64,000 bases of DNA, from assembly GCF_041435015.1 (NCBI RefSeq), contig NZ_CP107989.1, positions 4,216,001-4,280,000 on the forward strand, given 5' to 3'. The first letter of the stretch is position 1. The number at the start of each line of letters is the position of its first letter. The position numbers were made by a program, and so were the translations under genes. The DNA is from Streptomyces canus. Its GTDB lineage: Bacteria; Actinomycetota; Actinomycetes; Streptomycetales; Streptomycetaceae. Shown piece by piece: positions 7,632 to 16,638 of the stretch. The notes beneath the pieces are model-generated. The model saw only the letters and a list, made by a program, of their open reading frames with translations. It was not told where the DNA came from and ran no database searches.

Positions 7632-10600
7632 GTGCGCCTGAGACCCAGACCTTCCACAAAGCCGAGACGACTCGCCGTCAAGGCGACCGCCCGGCTCCTC
7701 CCGCCCGTCCTCGCCACCGCGCTCCTGGCCGGCATAGCCGTCGGTTCGGGCCCCGTCGTCCAGAACATCGGCCGGGACGCCGTCCCCGCGAGTGACAGCT
7801 ACCCCTGGTACCAGGACACCGCCGCCGAGCAGCTCCGGCAGGACCAGTGCCTGATGACCGACGTGCTGCGCCTGGGCGGCACGTCCATGGCGACCACCGC
7901 GCAGGACGCGCTCAACCAGCCGCAGGACAAGCTGCACGTCCTGGCCGACCGGGCCAACTGGCAGCAGACGCCGCTGGCGACGGCGTATCAGAAGGACCGC
8001 GACGCCTCGGCCCGGGAGCTCGACGCCATCAACGCCCTCCGGGACGCCTGGAAGGTGCCCGTCGAGGGGCTGACCACCCCGGCCGGCTTCACCGAGACCG
8101 GCTTCCACTGGCCACCCGGCACCAACAACGACGGCCAGCAGAGCTTCTACGGCCAGACCGGCCTGACCAAGTGGATCTCCGACCGGTTCTGGCAGAACGA
8201 CGGCGACTTCTACGAGGACTCGACGCCCGCCACCGACGAGACGACCCTCAAGGCCGTCGACGCCCTGGGGACTCCGCTCTACGGCTCGGACCCGGACCCG
8301 ACTCTGCCGTCCGACGAGTGGAACCGCGCGCTCGCCGAACGGAGCGCGTTCGACTGGATGCACGGCGGCCCGGGGACGCACGCGGGCGCCGACGACGCCC
8401 GGATCTTCCTGGAGTCCGGCGGCTTCCCCCGCACCGCCCCGGCCCCCGACAGTGCCGAGTACCGGATCGCGGTCGAGAACCTCAAGTCCCGCTTCGCGGG
8501 CTGCGCCTGGCGTGACCCCCTCGACCCGAACGGCGTGCTGAGCGACGCCACCGCGACCGCGGCGGCCGAGTGGCAGCAGGAGATCGCCTCCCAGGCCTCC
8601 CAGCGCAACCAGATCCTGACGTCCAACAAGGACGCCGTCACGGCTCTCGCCGCCGGTTCCAAGGCGCTCGGCGACCTGCTGGGCCAGTCCTGGGCCGCCG
8701 ACCGTCTCACCCGCTGGCAGGACTACTGGTCCGAGGGCGGGGTCGGTTGGATCGGTGACGCGCCGACGACGATCGGGGTGACCGGCAAGTCGGGCCTGTG
8801 CCTCGACGCGGCGGGCGGCGGCACCGCCAACGGCACGGTCGTCCAGATCTACACCTGCAACGGCTCGGCCGGACAGCAGTGGCGGGTCGAGGGCGACGAC
8901 AAGGGCCTGCACTTGAGGAACGTCAAGTCCCTCAAGTGCCTCGACGTGGCCGGCAACAACTCGGCGAACGGCACGAAGATCCAGCTGCTGACGTGCAGCA
9001 GCTCCCCGGCGCAGACCTGGGAGTACAACGTCCGCGCCGCCACGCCGCTGAAGAACGTCGGCACCGGCAAGTGCCTGGACCTGCCGACGTACGACAGCGG
9101 CCAGGACTCCCGGCTGTGGACCTGCTCCGGCGGCACCCCGCAGAAGGTCACGGTCAAGCCGTCCGGGCACACCGGCACGGTGCCGCCGACGGCCCAGTTC
9201 ACCAAGGCCAAGGCCAATATCGCCAAGGCGCAGGCCGCAGCGGCGAACAAGCTCGCCGCCGTCAAGAGCCAGCTCGCCGCCGCCCAGAAGGCGGGCACCG
9301 CCTCCGACACCGCCGAGCAGGCCGCGTACACCATTGCGGACGGCAACGGCGCCCCGCGAGGCCGCGGTCTCCTGGTCGGCCAGCAGAAGGCGCAGGTCAC
9401 CAAGGGTGCCGTAGCCGCCCTCACGGCGATGGTGAAGGCCGGCGAGACCGCCGAGGCCGCCACCCGTGCCGCCGCCGCGGACAGCGCGACCATCACCCAG
9501 CGGGCGCTGGCCCAGGCCGCGCAGGTGAAGGCCGAGTTCCGCAAGCAGGCCGCCGAGAAGGCCGAGCTCCAGGCGAAGGCCGCCGCCGACGCGGCGAAGG
9601 TCCACCGCGACAACGCCAAGAAGGACAAGGAAACCGCGGAGGCCAAGCTCACCGAGGCCCTGAACGCCGAGGGCGACGCCAAGGCGGCCGCCGCCGAGGC
9701 GCACTCCCGGCGGCTCGCGGCCGAGGCCGAGGAAGCGACGGCGAAGAAGGAGAAGGAGACCGCCGAGGCCAAGCAGGGGGAGGCGAACCAGTACAAGCAG
9801 ACCGCCCAGGCCGAGGCGTCGAAGGCGAACGACGCCAAGGACAAGGCCGAGTCCGCCGAGAAGACCGCCAACAGCAGGCGGGACGACGCGGTCGCGGCTC
9901 GCGACAACGCCAAGGCCAAGCGGGACGACGCCTGGGAGGCCGAACAGAAGGCCGACGCGGCCCGTGCCAAGGCCGACGCCAAGGGCGCCTACGCCGACTC
10001 GCTGGACGCGGACGACGCGGCGACCGCCGCCCGGTCCGCCGCCGACGAGGCGGACCGGCAGGCGGACGCCGCCGAGACGGCCGCGCGCAACGCGCGAGCG
10101 GCGGCCGACGCCGCCACGCAGGCCGCCGCCGAGGCGGACGCCGCCGCCACCCGTGCCGAGGCCGCCGCCAAGCGGGCCCGCGCCGACTCGGACGCCGCCC
10201 AGGCCGCCAAGCTGAAGGCCGACGCCGCCGTACGCACCGCCACGGCGGCCGTCGCCGACGCCATCAAGGCGGCCGCGCACGCCGCCGAGGAGGCGAAGAC
10301 GGCGGTCAAGCTGGCCGACGAGGCCGAGGCCCACGCCAAGGAGGCCAGGGGTCACGCGAACGAGGCCCTCAAGGAGGCCGCCAACGCCCGTCTCGCCGCG
10401 GCCAAGGCCGTCGGCTTCGCCCACGTCACCGCCCAGGCGGCCGTGGACGCGGCGAAGTCCGCCGAACAGGTGGCGGCCCCGGCGAACGACGCGATCCAGC
10501 TGGGTTCGCCCTACCTCACCACCGACTCGGCGGCCTCGCTCGTCGTCCTGAGCGGGCAGGCGTCGAAGTCGATCGCCGACCAGCAGCAGGCGGTGGCCGA

Positions 10601-12212
10601 CGCCCACGCGAAGAACGCGCAGGAGGAGGCCGCGGCCGCCCAGGTCCTCGCCGACCAGGCGACGGCCGACGCCAAGGAGGCCCTCCAGCACGCGGCCAAG
10701 GCCGCCGGCTACGCGAGGGACGCCCGCGGCTACGCCAAGGAGGCCCTGGGCTACGCGGCCGACGCGGCGGAGGCAGCCGCCAAGGCCACCCAGTCACTGG
10801 CCCGCACGGTCGAGTACGACCGCCAGGCCACCGAGGACGCGGCAGCCGCCGACGCGGCAGCCGGCCGCGCCGAGGGCTACGCAGACTCCGCCCGCGCGGC
10901 GGCCGACCAGGCCGCCCTCGACGCGGAAGCGGCCCGCGCGGCAGCGTCGGAAGCCGAACAGGCGGCGAAGGACGCCCGATCCGCCGCCGACCGCGCGGAC
11001 GCGGCGGCGACGGAGGCGGAGGAGGCGGCGAAGGACGCCGACAAGTACGCGAAGGAGGCCCAGGAGGCCGCCGACAGGACCGAGCGGCAGAACAAAGCGA
11101 ACCAGATCGAGACGGGCACCGTCGTCGACGAGGTCGATGGCTCCATCGGCAACATGTTCTATGTCGTCGACCACTACAACAAGATCGGCGAGCCGGAGAC
11201 CGTAGAGAAGACGGACGGCTGCGACGGCTGGATCGACAAGCTCTTCTACAAGGGCGACTGCACGATGACCGTGAAGATCCGGTTCACGGCGCTCATCGAT
11301 GTGTATATGTGCACCGCGGAGGATCTGGACCTGGAGCAGTACAGGTGCCCCTCCGGCGCGACGGTGTACGTGGACGAGGTCCAGACCAAGGAACTCTCCA
11401 CCAAGGTCACGCACACCATCACGATCGCGGAATACCAGAAGAACATCGACCCGATCGACATCCTCTTCGGCAGCTGGATCAAGTGCGCCCAGAGGCTGGC
11501 CCCGGGCGGTGCGGCAGGAGACGGGGTCGGGTGCGCCTGGGCGATCGTGGATGTCGCCAGCCTCTTCGCCGGCAAGATCCTCCGGCCCATCGCGGACGCG
11601 GTCAAGGCCGTGGACGCGGCCGCGCGGACGGGCATCGAGTTCGCTGACGCGTGGAAGGCCCTGCGCACCCTGGGCCTGTCCGAGACGGCAGTGGCCGGCA
11701 TCGGCAACAGGGCGGTCCAGCAACTGGAGAAGGGGTGCGTCGACGGGGTCGCCCGCCGGAGCGTCGCCCGCGCCGCCGCAGTGGGCAACGGCATCACGGT
11801 CTGCAAATGGCTGGAACTCGGCGGCCCCGGCCGATGGATGGCGGAGACCGAGAACATGTCCCAGGCCGACCGCGCCTACGAGCAGTTGATGACGAACGGG
11901 GTCCCGGCCGGCATCTCCTACAAGGTGCCCGCCTCCTGGCGGAAGTCCGGATACGTGAAGTTCGACGGGTTCCAGAACGGCAAGCTCATCGATGCCAAGA
12001 ACCAGGCGCTGAACGATCGGATGTTCACCGCCGAGGGCAAGCTCCAGTCGTGGGTCACCGAACCGCTCAAGCAGGCGAAGGACCAGGCCCGAGCGGTGGG
12101 CAACGACTGGGAGATCATCTGGTACGTCTCCGACGAGCGGACCGCCACGGCCTTCAGGTACATGATGGCCGACAACGGCATCACCAACATCACGGTCATT
12201 TTCAAGCCGTGA
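7632..12212 (+). CDS. Secreted polymorphic toxin: signal peptide, ricin-type lectin, long coiled coil, C-terminal REase-fold (Tox-REase-5-like) domain
   Basis: The 1526-residue protein starts with GTG at 7632. Residues 1-45 form a signal peptide (basic start, then LLPPVLATALLAGIAVGSG). Residues 45-370 are a conserved-looking N-terminal region. Residues 383-510 form a ricin-B beta-trefoil with three repeats, each with CLD and QxW-like motifs (GLCLDAAGG, QQWRV, KCLDVAGN, QTWEY, KCLDLPT). Residues 520-1150 are an Ala/Lys/Glu/Asp coiled coil. A Cys-containing linker domain (1157-1370) precedes the toxin. The toxin tip has YVKFDGF (D1445), LIDAKN (D1454, K1456) and Q1485, which fits the PD-(D/E)xK nuclease core of restriction-endonuclease-fold toxins. 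Expected role: delivery of a nuclease to competing cells. A candidate immunity gene follows. Naming the exact Tox-REase subfamily is from memory. Confidence 0.85.
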   Translation: MRLRPRPSTKPRRLAVKATARLLPPVLATALLAGIAVGSGPVVQNIGRDAVPASDSYPWYQDTAAEQLRQDQCLMTDVLRLGGTSMATTAQDALNQPQDKLHVLADRANWQQTPLATAYQKDRDASARELDAINALRDAWKVPVEGLTTPAGFTETGFHWPPGTNNDGQQSFYGQTGLTKWISDRFWQNDGDFYEDSTPATDETTLKAVDALGTPLYGSDPDPTLPSDEWNRALAERSAFDWMHGGPGTHAGADDARIFLESGGFPRTAPAPDSAEYRIAVENLKSRFAGCAWRDPLDPNGVLSDATATAAAEWQQEIASQASQRNQILTSNKDAVTALAAGSKALGDLLGQSWAADRLTRWQDYWSEGGVGWIGDAPTTIGVTGKSGLCLDAAGGGTANGTVVQIYTCNGSAGQQWRVEGDDKGLHLRNVKSLKCLDVAGNNSANGTKIQLLTCSSSPAQTWEYNVRAATPLKNVGTGKCLDLPTYDSGQDSRLWTCSGGTPQKVTVKPSGHTGTVPPTAQFTKAKANIAKAQAAAANKLAAVKSQLAAAQKAGTASDTAEQAAYTIADGNGAPRGRGLLVGQQKAQVTKGAVAALTAMVKAGETAEAATRAAAADSATITQRALAQAAQVKAEFRKQAAEKAELQAKAAADAAKVHRDNAKKDKETAEAKLTEALNAEGDAKAAAAEAHSRRLAAEAEEATAKKEKETAEAKQGEANQYKQTAQAEASKANDAKDKAESAEKTANSRRDDAVAARDNAKAKRDDAWEAEQKADAARAKADAKGAYADSLDADDAATAARSAADEADRQADAAETAARNARAAADAATQAAAEADAAATRAEAAAKRARADSDAAQAAKLKADAAVRTATAAVADAIKAAAHAAEEAKTAVKLADEAEAHAKEARGHANEALKEAANARLAAAKAVGFAHVTAQAAVDAAKSAEQVAAPANDAIQLGSPYLTTDSAASLVVLSGQASKSIADQQQAVADAHAKNAQEEAAAAQVLADQATADAKEALQHAAKAAGYARDARGYAKEALGYAADAAEAAAKATQSLARTVEYDRQATEDAAAADAAAGRAEGYADSARAAADQAALDAEAARAAASEAEQAAKDARSAADRADAAATEAEEAAKDADKYAKEAQEAADRTERQNKANQIETGTVVDEVDGSIGNMFYVVDHYNKIGEPETVEKTDGCDGWIDKLFYKGDCTMTVKIRFTALIDVYMCTAEDLDLEQYRCPSGATVYVDEVQTKELSTKVTHTITIAEYQKNIDPIDILFGSWIKCAQRLAPGGAAGDGVGCAWAIVDVASLFAGKILRPIADAVKAVDAAARTGIEFADAWKALRTLGLSETAVAGIGNRAVQQLEKGCVDGVARRSVARAAAVGNGITVCKWLELGGPGRWMAETENMSQADRAYEQLMTNGVPAGISYKVPASWRKSGYVKFDGFQNGKLIDAKNQALNDRMFTAEGKLQSWVTEPLKQAKDQARAVGNDWEIIWYVSDERTATAFRYMMADNGITNITVIFKP

Positions 12213-12218
12213 CCCATT

Positions 12219-12260
12219 CCCGGGGTGTCTCCTGCCGTCCTCGGTGGGAGACACCCCGGG
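12219..12260 (+). terminator. 14-bp perfect hairpin between toxin and immunity genes
   Basis: CCCGGGGTGTCTCC (12219-12232) pairs exactly with GGAGACACCCCGGG (12247-12260) around a 14-base loop, starting 7 bases after the toxin stop. There is no T-run, as is common for Streptomyces terminators. It could attenuate read-through or stabilise the toxin mRNA end. Confidence 0.6.
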
Positions 12261-12287
12261 CCTGACCCCGATGCGGAGAGATCTCCT

Positions 12288-12707
12288 GTGAGCTACAGCC
12301 CGTCGATCTACAAGTTCGTCGAAGGCAGTGACGCGCCCGTTCCCCTGGACAGGGACCTCGTCCGGACGGTTCTCGGTCCCTATGACGTCGGTGACCCGGA
12401 CCTCACGCTGATGGACGACGGACGTCTTCAGTACATGGTCCGTGCCGCGGACGGCAGTGGAGCCGAGTTCTTCGTCGACGAGACCGGCATCCTGGTGGAA
12501 CGCCCGCATTCCGGTTCCGGCGTGTTCGCCATCGTGGCCGAGCTCGCCGCACGGCTGGGCGCGGTGATCCTGGAACCGAGCGAAGGCGTGTTCCTCTGCG
12601 GCACCGAAGCACACGCGCACCTTCCCGCAGACATGCGGGACGAAGTCGTACTGATCGACATGACGGGCGAGGCCGTGGAAGCGGCCCTGATCGGACGACC
12701 GTCCTGA
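12288..12707 (+). CDS. Candidate immunity protein for the adjacent REase-fold toxin
   Basis: This 139-residue acidic, soluble protein has no signal peptide. It starts at GTG 12288 with GGAGAG upstream. Recognisable pieces are IYKFVEG, PVPLDRDLVRTVLGPY and a C-terminal helix-rich half (VFAIVAELAARLGAVILEP). I do not recognise a named Imm family. Its position 75 bases behind a secreted nuclease-toxin gene, its size and its acidity are what is expected of a polymorphic-toxin immunity protein. A fragment with similar spacing of conserved residues (RFADG, PLDE, FGPV) lies inverted just downstream. The immunity role is inferred from context, not from sequence homology. Confidence 0.65.
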   Translation: MSYSPSIYKFVEGSDAPVPLDRDLVRTVLGPYDVGDPDLTLMDDGRLQYMVRAADGSGAEFFVDETGILVERPHSGSGVFAIVAELAARLGAVILEPSEGVFLCGTEAHAHLPADMRDEVVLIDMTGEAVEAALIGRPS

Positions 12708-12722
12708 GCCCGATGAGTTACA

Positions 12723-12815
12723 GCCTGCTACGGCGACGGGACCGAAGACGTCGCGTATCGCGGTCTCGTCCAGGGGGGTGGGTTGTCCGTCGGCGAAACG
12801 GCAGAGGTACGGCAC
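12723..12815 (-). pseudogene. Inverted fragment resembling the N-terminus of the upstream immunity gene
   Basis: Read on the minus strand, the segment encodes VPYLCRFADGQPTPLDE followed by AIRDVFGPVAVAG. It lines up with the immunity candidate's IYKFVEGSDAPVPLDR followed by LVRTVLGPYDVG: shared F, G, P, PLD, R, V, GP and V positions over about 28 residues. It has no complete gene on either side. It looks like a leftover piece of a paralogous immunity gene inserted in reverse between the immunity gene and the CbrC-like remnant. Confidence 0.45.
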
Positions 12816-12821
12816 CCGGCC

Positions 12822-12980
12822 GCCGTCGACGATCTCCGCCGGCGATGTGCCGAGTGGACCTGGCCGCCGGACGAGGTCGAGAACTTCCTCGCCTCCCTCG
12901 GCAAGGACGACCAGCCCACCGCGTACCTCTTCCGCTGCCGGCTCTGCGCGACCCACCTCGCCTACGCGGACTTCACGTGA
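12822..12980 (+). pseudogene. C-terminal remnant of a CbrC-family (UPF0167) protein
   Basis: The frame ending at 12980 reads EVENFLASLGKDDQPTAYL followed by FRCRLCATHLAYADFT. This is the characteristic end of CbrC/UPF0167 proteins, normally about 170-230 residues, with the FRCxxCxxHLAY zinc-ribbon-like tail. Only about 53 codons are similar; the N-terminal body is missing and the sequence before it belongs to another, inverted fragment. In E. coli, CbrC (YieJ) mediates tolerance to the DNase colicin E2. A decayed family member beside a nuclease toxin is therefore meaningful. The family assignment is from memory. Confidence 0.55.
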
Positions 12981-13060
12981 GCAGGCCCGCCCAGCGTGAC
13001 CGCGGCCGGACGTGACCCACCCCACCCCCCACCCCGTTCAAACTCCGTTAACAATGGACT

Positions 13061-14050
13061 GTGATCTCTCCGGTCTCCCCGATGCCCCGGAGCGCCCACC
13101 GGCACAAGCCGGAGGCGACTCCTTACGTCGACCTCACCCGCACCGAGTGGAGCGCGCTGCGCGAAAAGACGCCGCTCCCGCTGAACGCCGAAGAGGTCGA
13201 GAAGCTGCGCGGCCTCGGTGACGTCATCGACCTCGACGAGGTGCGGGACATCTACCTCCCGCTGTCCCGGCTGCTGAATCTCTACGTCGGCGCCACGGAC
13301 GGCCTCAGAGGCGCCCTGAACACCTTCCTCGGCGAGCAGGGCTCCCAGTCCGGCACCCCCTTCGTCATAGGCGTCGCGGGATCGGTCGCCGTGGGCAAGT
13401 CGACCGTCGCCCGTCTCCTCCAGGCCCTGCTCTCCCGCTGGCCCGAGCACCCGCGTGTGGAGCTGGTCACGACGGACGGCTTCCTGCTCCCCACCCGGGA
13501 GCTGGAGGCCCGCGGGCTCATGTCGCGCAAGGGCTTCCCGGAGTCGTACGACCGCCGCGCGCTGACCCGTTTCGTCGCCGACATCAAGGCGGGCAAGGAC
13601 GAGGTCACCGCCCCCGTCTACTCCCACCTGATCTACGACATCGTCCCGGACCAGCGGCTCACCGTCCGCCGCCCCGACATCCTGATCGTCGAGGGCCTCA
13701 ACGTCCTGCAGCCCGCCCTCCCCGGCACGGACGGCCGTACCCGCGTCGGTCTCGCCGACTACTTCGACTTCAGCGTGTACGTCGACGCGAGCGCCGAGGA
13801 CATCGAGCGCTGGTACCTCAGCCGGTTCAAGAAGCTCCGCCGGACCGCCTTCCAGAACCCCGACTCGTACTTCAGGAAGTACACCCAGGTCTCGGAGGAG
13901 GAGGCGGTCGACTACGCGCGCACCCTCTGGCGCACCATCAACAAGCCCAACCTGGTGGAGAACATCGCCCCCACCCGCGGCCGCGCCACGCTCGTCATCC
14001 GCAAGGGCCAGGACCACAAGGTGCGCAGGCTCAGCCTCCGTAAGCTCTGA
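13061..14050 (+). CDS. coaA: Type I pantothenate kinase
   Basis: CoaA phosphorylates pantothenate, the first and regulated step of coenzyme A synthesis, in the cytoplasm. The 329-residue protein has the P-loop [12 protein letters not shown] at residues 104-115, then VTTDGFL and YDIVPDQRL blocks and the long C-terminal [11 protein letters not shown] and RTIN segments of bacterial type I kinases. It starts at the GTG at 13061, giving the usual N-terminus [14 protein letters not shown]. Length and sequence agree with other Streptomyces CoaA proteins. It lies directly after the toxin-locus debris, on the same strand, and 41 bases before a DUF389 gene. Confidence 0.95.
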   Translation: MISPVSPMPRSAHRHKPEATPYVDLTRTEWSALREKTPLPLNAEEVEKLRGLGDVIDLDEVRDIYLPLSRLLNLYVGATDGLRGALNTFLGEQGSQSGTPFVIGVAGSVAVGKSTVARLLQALLSRWPEHPRVELVTTDGFLLPTRELEARGLMSRKGFPESYDRRALTRFVADIKAGKDEVTAPVYSHLIYDIVPDQRLTVRRPDILIVEGLNVLQPALPGTDGRTRVGLADYFDFSVYVDASAEDIERWYLSRFKKLRRTAFQNPDSYFRKYTQVSEEEAVDYARTLWRTINKPNLVENIAPTRGRATLVIRKGQDHKVRRLSLRKL

Positions 14051-14091
14051 AGGCCGTAGGCCTGTTGACGTACGCCTGTTAGAAAGGCGTC

Positions 14092-15009
14092 ATGCTGCAT
14101 CTGCGCCTGATCACCCCGGCCGAGAAGACCGACGACGTGGTCCACCTGATCGAGGAGACGGTCGGTACCACGCACCTCGTCGTGATGCCGGGCGCCGCCC
14201 GCAACCCGGCCGGCGACGTCGTGATGTGCGACGTGGCACGCGAGGCGGGTGACGAACTCATCGGCGCCCTGCGGAAGTTGGACCTCGACAAGAGCGGCTC
14301 GATCGCCGTCGAGAACATCGACCTGTCGCTCTCCGAGCGCGCGGACAAGGCCGAGGACGACGCGCCGGGCGAGGGTGCGGACGCGGTGCTCTGGGAGCAT
14401 CTGACGGACGCGACGCACGAGGAGTCGACGCTCTCCGTCACCTACCTCGCCTTCATCACGCTGGCCACGATGATCGCGGCCTGCGGTGTGGTGCTGGACA
14501 ACGCGATCCTGATCGTGGGCGCGATGGCGGTGGGCCCGGAGTTCGGCCCCCTGGCCGCGTTCAGCACGTCGATCGTCCAGCGCCAACCGCGTCTGGCGGC
14601 CCGCTCGGTGATCGCGCTGTTGGTGGGGTTCGCGGCGGCGATGGCGGTGACGGTCGGCTTCACCTGGTTCATGGACGCCCTGGACCTCTTCCACAAGTCC
14701 GACCTGGAGGGCGACCGCCCCAACACCGCCTTCGTCTACGCCCCCGACGCCTTCTCGTTCGTGGTGGCGGTCCTGGCGGGTATCGCCGGCACCCTCAGCC
14801 TGACCTCGGCGAAGTCGGGGGCCCTGGTGGGCGTGGCCATCTCGGTCACCACGATCCCGGCAGCGGCCAACGCGGCGATCGCCCTGGCCTACGGCGACAT
14901 GGGGCAGACGGTCGGCTCCACGAACCAACTCCTGCTGAACCTGGGGGGCATCGTTCTGGCAGGCACTCTTACGTTGCTTTTCCAGAAGTGGCTCTGGAAA
15001 CGTAGTTAG
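14092..15009 (+). CDS. DUF389 family integral membrane protein
   Basis: The 305-residue protein has a soluble N-terminal domain of about 110 residues (MLHLRLITPAEKTDDVVHLI). About five to six hydrophobic helices follow, beginning LAFITLATMIAACGVVLDN, with the GAMAVGPEFGPLAAFS motif typical of DUF389. Family members are conserved in actinomycetes but their transported substrate, if any, is not established. The ATG at 14092 has AGAAAGG upstream. The stop is immediately followed by a copy of a GGGGCGCGGGGAACTGCGCG repeat that may act as the transcript end. Confidence 0.85.
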   Translation: MLHLRLITPAEKTDDVVHLIEETVGTTHLVVMPGAARNPAGDVVMCDVAREAGDELIGALRKLDLDKSGSIAVENIDLSLSERADKAEDDAPGEGADAVLWEHLTDATHEESTLSVTYLAFITLATMIAACGVVLDNAILIVGAMAVGPEFGPLAAFSTSIVQRQPRLAARSVIALLVGFAAAMAVTVGFTWFMDALDLFHKSDLEGDRPNTAFVYAPDAFSFVVAVLAGIAGTLSLTSAKSGALVGVAISVTTIPAAANAAIALAYGDMGQTVGSTNQLLLNLGGIVLAGTLTLLFQKWLWKRS

Positions 15010-15055
15010 GGGCGCGGGGAACTGCGCGACAAGCCACGACGGACCCGCGACCCGC
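15010..15055. repeat. Dispersed Streptomyces intergenic repeat (GGGCGCGGGGAACTGCGCGA type), copy 1
   Basis: The motif GGGCGCGGGGAACTGCGCGA and the following CAAGCCACGACGGACCCGC match a second copy at 30030-30072 at nearly every position. I recognise it as a frequent short intergenic repeat of Streptomyces chromosomes. It sits between convergent genes (DUF389 and glmM), consistent with a bidirectional transcript end. Confidence 0.65.
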
Positions 15056-15087
15056 GCAGCACAGAACCCCTGCCCCTACCCGGCAGT

Positions 15088-16446
15088 TCAGCCGAGCGCC
15101 GACTTCACCGCATCGGCGAGCCGCCCGGCAACAGACCTCGCCTGATCAATATCAGCCGCCTCGACCATCACCCGCACCAGCTGCTCGGTCCCCGACGGCC
15201 GCAACAACACCCGCCCGGTGGCCCCGAGTTCACGCTCGGCCTCGGCCACCGCGGCCGCCAGCTCCCCGGACGTCGAAACCTTCGACCGGTCCACGTCAGG
15301 CACATTGATCAGCACCTGCGGCAGCCGCTCCATCACGGAAGCCAGTTCCTTCAGCGACCGCCCGCTCTCCGCGACGCGAGCCGCCAGCATCAGCCCGGTC
15401 AACGTCCCGTCCCCGGTCGTGGCGTGATCCAGGATGATGACGTGCCCGGACTGCTCACCCCCGAGGGCGTACCCGTGCGCCTTCATCTCCTCGAGCACAT
15501 ACCGGTCCCCCACAGCGGTCTGGACGAGCCGGAGCCCCTCGCGCTCCAGCGCCAGTTTGAACCCCAGGTTCGACATGACCGTCGCGACGACGGTGTCGGA
15601 CCGCAGCGCCGACCGATCCCTCATCGCGAGCGCGAGCACGGCCATGATCTGGTCGCCGTCCACCTCCTCACCGGTGTGGTCGACGGCGAGGCACCGGTCC
15701 GCGTCCCCGTCGTGCGCGATGCCGAAGTTCGCCCCGTGCTCGACGACGGCGGCCTTCAGCAGTCCGAGATGCGTGGAGCCGCACCCGTCGTTGATGTTGA
15801 GCCCGTCCGGCTGGGCACCGATGGTGATCACCTCGGCGCCGGCCCGCGAGAACGCCTCCGGCGACACCCGGGCGGCAGCGCCGTGCGCCTCGTCGAGGAC
15901 GATCTTCAGTCCGTCGAGCCGGTTCGGCAGTACGGCGATCAGATGGGCCACGTACTTGTCGAAGCCCTCGGTGTACTCGCGGACCCGGCCGACACCGCCG
16001 CCGGTCGGCCGCTCCCAGGGCTCACCGCGCTTGTGCTCCTCGTAGACGGCCTCGATGCGCTCCTCCAGCTCGTCGTCGAGCTTGTGCCCGCCGCGCGCGA
16101 GGAACTTGATGCCGTTGTCGGGCATGGCGTTGTGGCTGGCGGAGAGCATGACGCCGAGGTCGGCGCCGAGCACACCCGTGAGATACGCCACCGCGGGCGT
16201 GGGCAGCACACCGACCTTCAGCACGTCCACGCCGGCGCTCGCGAGGCCCGCGACCACGGCGGCCTCCAGGAACTCCCCGGACGCGCGCGGATCCCGTCCG
16301 ACCACCGCCGTCGGCCGGTGGCCCTGGAACGTACCCGCCTCGGCCAGCACGTGCGCCGCCGCGACCGACAGACCGAGCGCCATCTCGGCCGTCAGATCCG
16401 CGTTGGCGACACCGCGCACGCCGTCCGTGCCGAAGAGTCGTCCCAC
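15088..16446 (-). CDS. glmM: Phosphoglucosamine mutase
   Basis: GlmM converts glucosamine-6-phosphate to glucosamine-1-phosphate on the way to UDP-GlcNAc, downstream of GlmS. The 452-residue protein starts [15 protein letters not shown]. It has the phosphoserine active-site loop [12 protein letters not shown], the metal-binding DGDADRC loop, the sugar loop GGEQSGH and a C-terminal RPSGTE phosphate loop. The GTG at 16446 is preferred because AGGAGG lies directly upstream and the length equals the family's; the ATG at 16482 would add 12 unrelated residues. In the last loop the residue after SGTE is Gln rather than the Pro seen in many homologues. A strong terminator separates it from rpsI. Confidence 0.95.
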   Translation of the reverse strand: MGRLFGTDGVRGVANADLTAEMALGLSVAAAHVLAEAGTFQGHRPTAVVGRDPRASGEFLEAAVVAGLASAGVDVLKVGVLPTPAVAYLTGVLGADLGVMLSASHNAMPDNGIKFLARGGHKLDDELEERIEAVYEEHKRGEPWERPTGGGVGRVREYTEGFDKYVAHLIAVLPNRLDGLKIVLDEAHGAAARVSPEAFSRAGAEVITIGAQPDGLNINDGCGSTHLGLLKAAVVEHGANFGIAHDGDADRCLAVDHTGEEVDGDQIMAVLALAMRDRSALRSDTVVATVMSNLGFKLALEREGLRLVQTAVGDRYVLEEMKAHGYALGGEQSGHVIILDHATTGDGTLTGLMLAARVAESGRSLKELASVMERLPQVLINVPDVDRSKVSTSGELAAAVAEAERELGATGRVLLRPSGTEQLVRVMVEAADIDQARSVAGRLADAVKSALG

Positions 16447-16543
16447 TTGTCCTCCTGAGGAAGCTTCAGTTACGGAGATCATCCGATCACATGAGCCTTT
16501 GAGCGCCTTGTGCCGTTATACGCCTAAGGCAGTGATAAACGAA

Positions 16544-16577
16544 CGCCCCGGTGGCACTGTGGCGTGCCGCCGGGGCG
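16544..16577 (-). terminator. Terminator of the rplM-rpsI operon
   Basis: CGCCCCGGTGGCAC and GTGCCGCCGGGGCG form a 14-bp stem with one mismatch and a 6-base loop. It lies 62 bases beyond the rpsI stop and before glmM. Confidence 0.75.
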
Positions 16578-16638
16578 AAACGTACGTACTGCTGACTCGC
16601 AGGAACGAGCAGGTACGAAGCAGAACAGGCAGCGAAGA

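Noticed and set aside
7551..10691. Long minus-strand open frame (over 1000 codons) opposite the toxin gene
   Set aside because: It is a by-product of GC-rich third positions and the Ala-rich coiled-coil codons; its translation is Gly/Arg/Leu/Val-rich without domains, while the plus frame has a signal peptide, lectin and nuclease motifs.
9190..11100. Tandem GCC/GAG-rich DNA repeats, considered as a repeat array or CRISPR
   Set aside because: They are codon-phased imperfect coiled-coil repeats; there are no constant repeats with spacers.
12713..13015. Arg-rich plus-strand frame starting MSYSLLRR
   Set aside because: Arg/Pro shadow of the CbrC-like remnant in another frame.
10794..13025. Long minus-strand frame across the toxin tip, immunity gene and remnants
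   Set aside because: A shadow frame apart from the short stretch at 12723-12815, which resembles the immunity protein and is reported separately.
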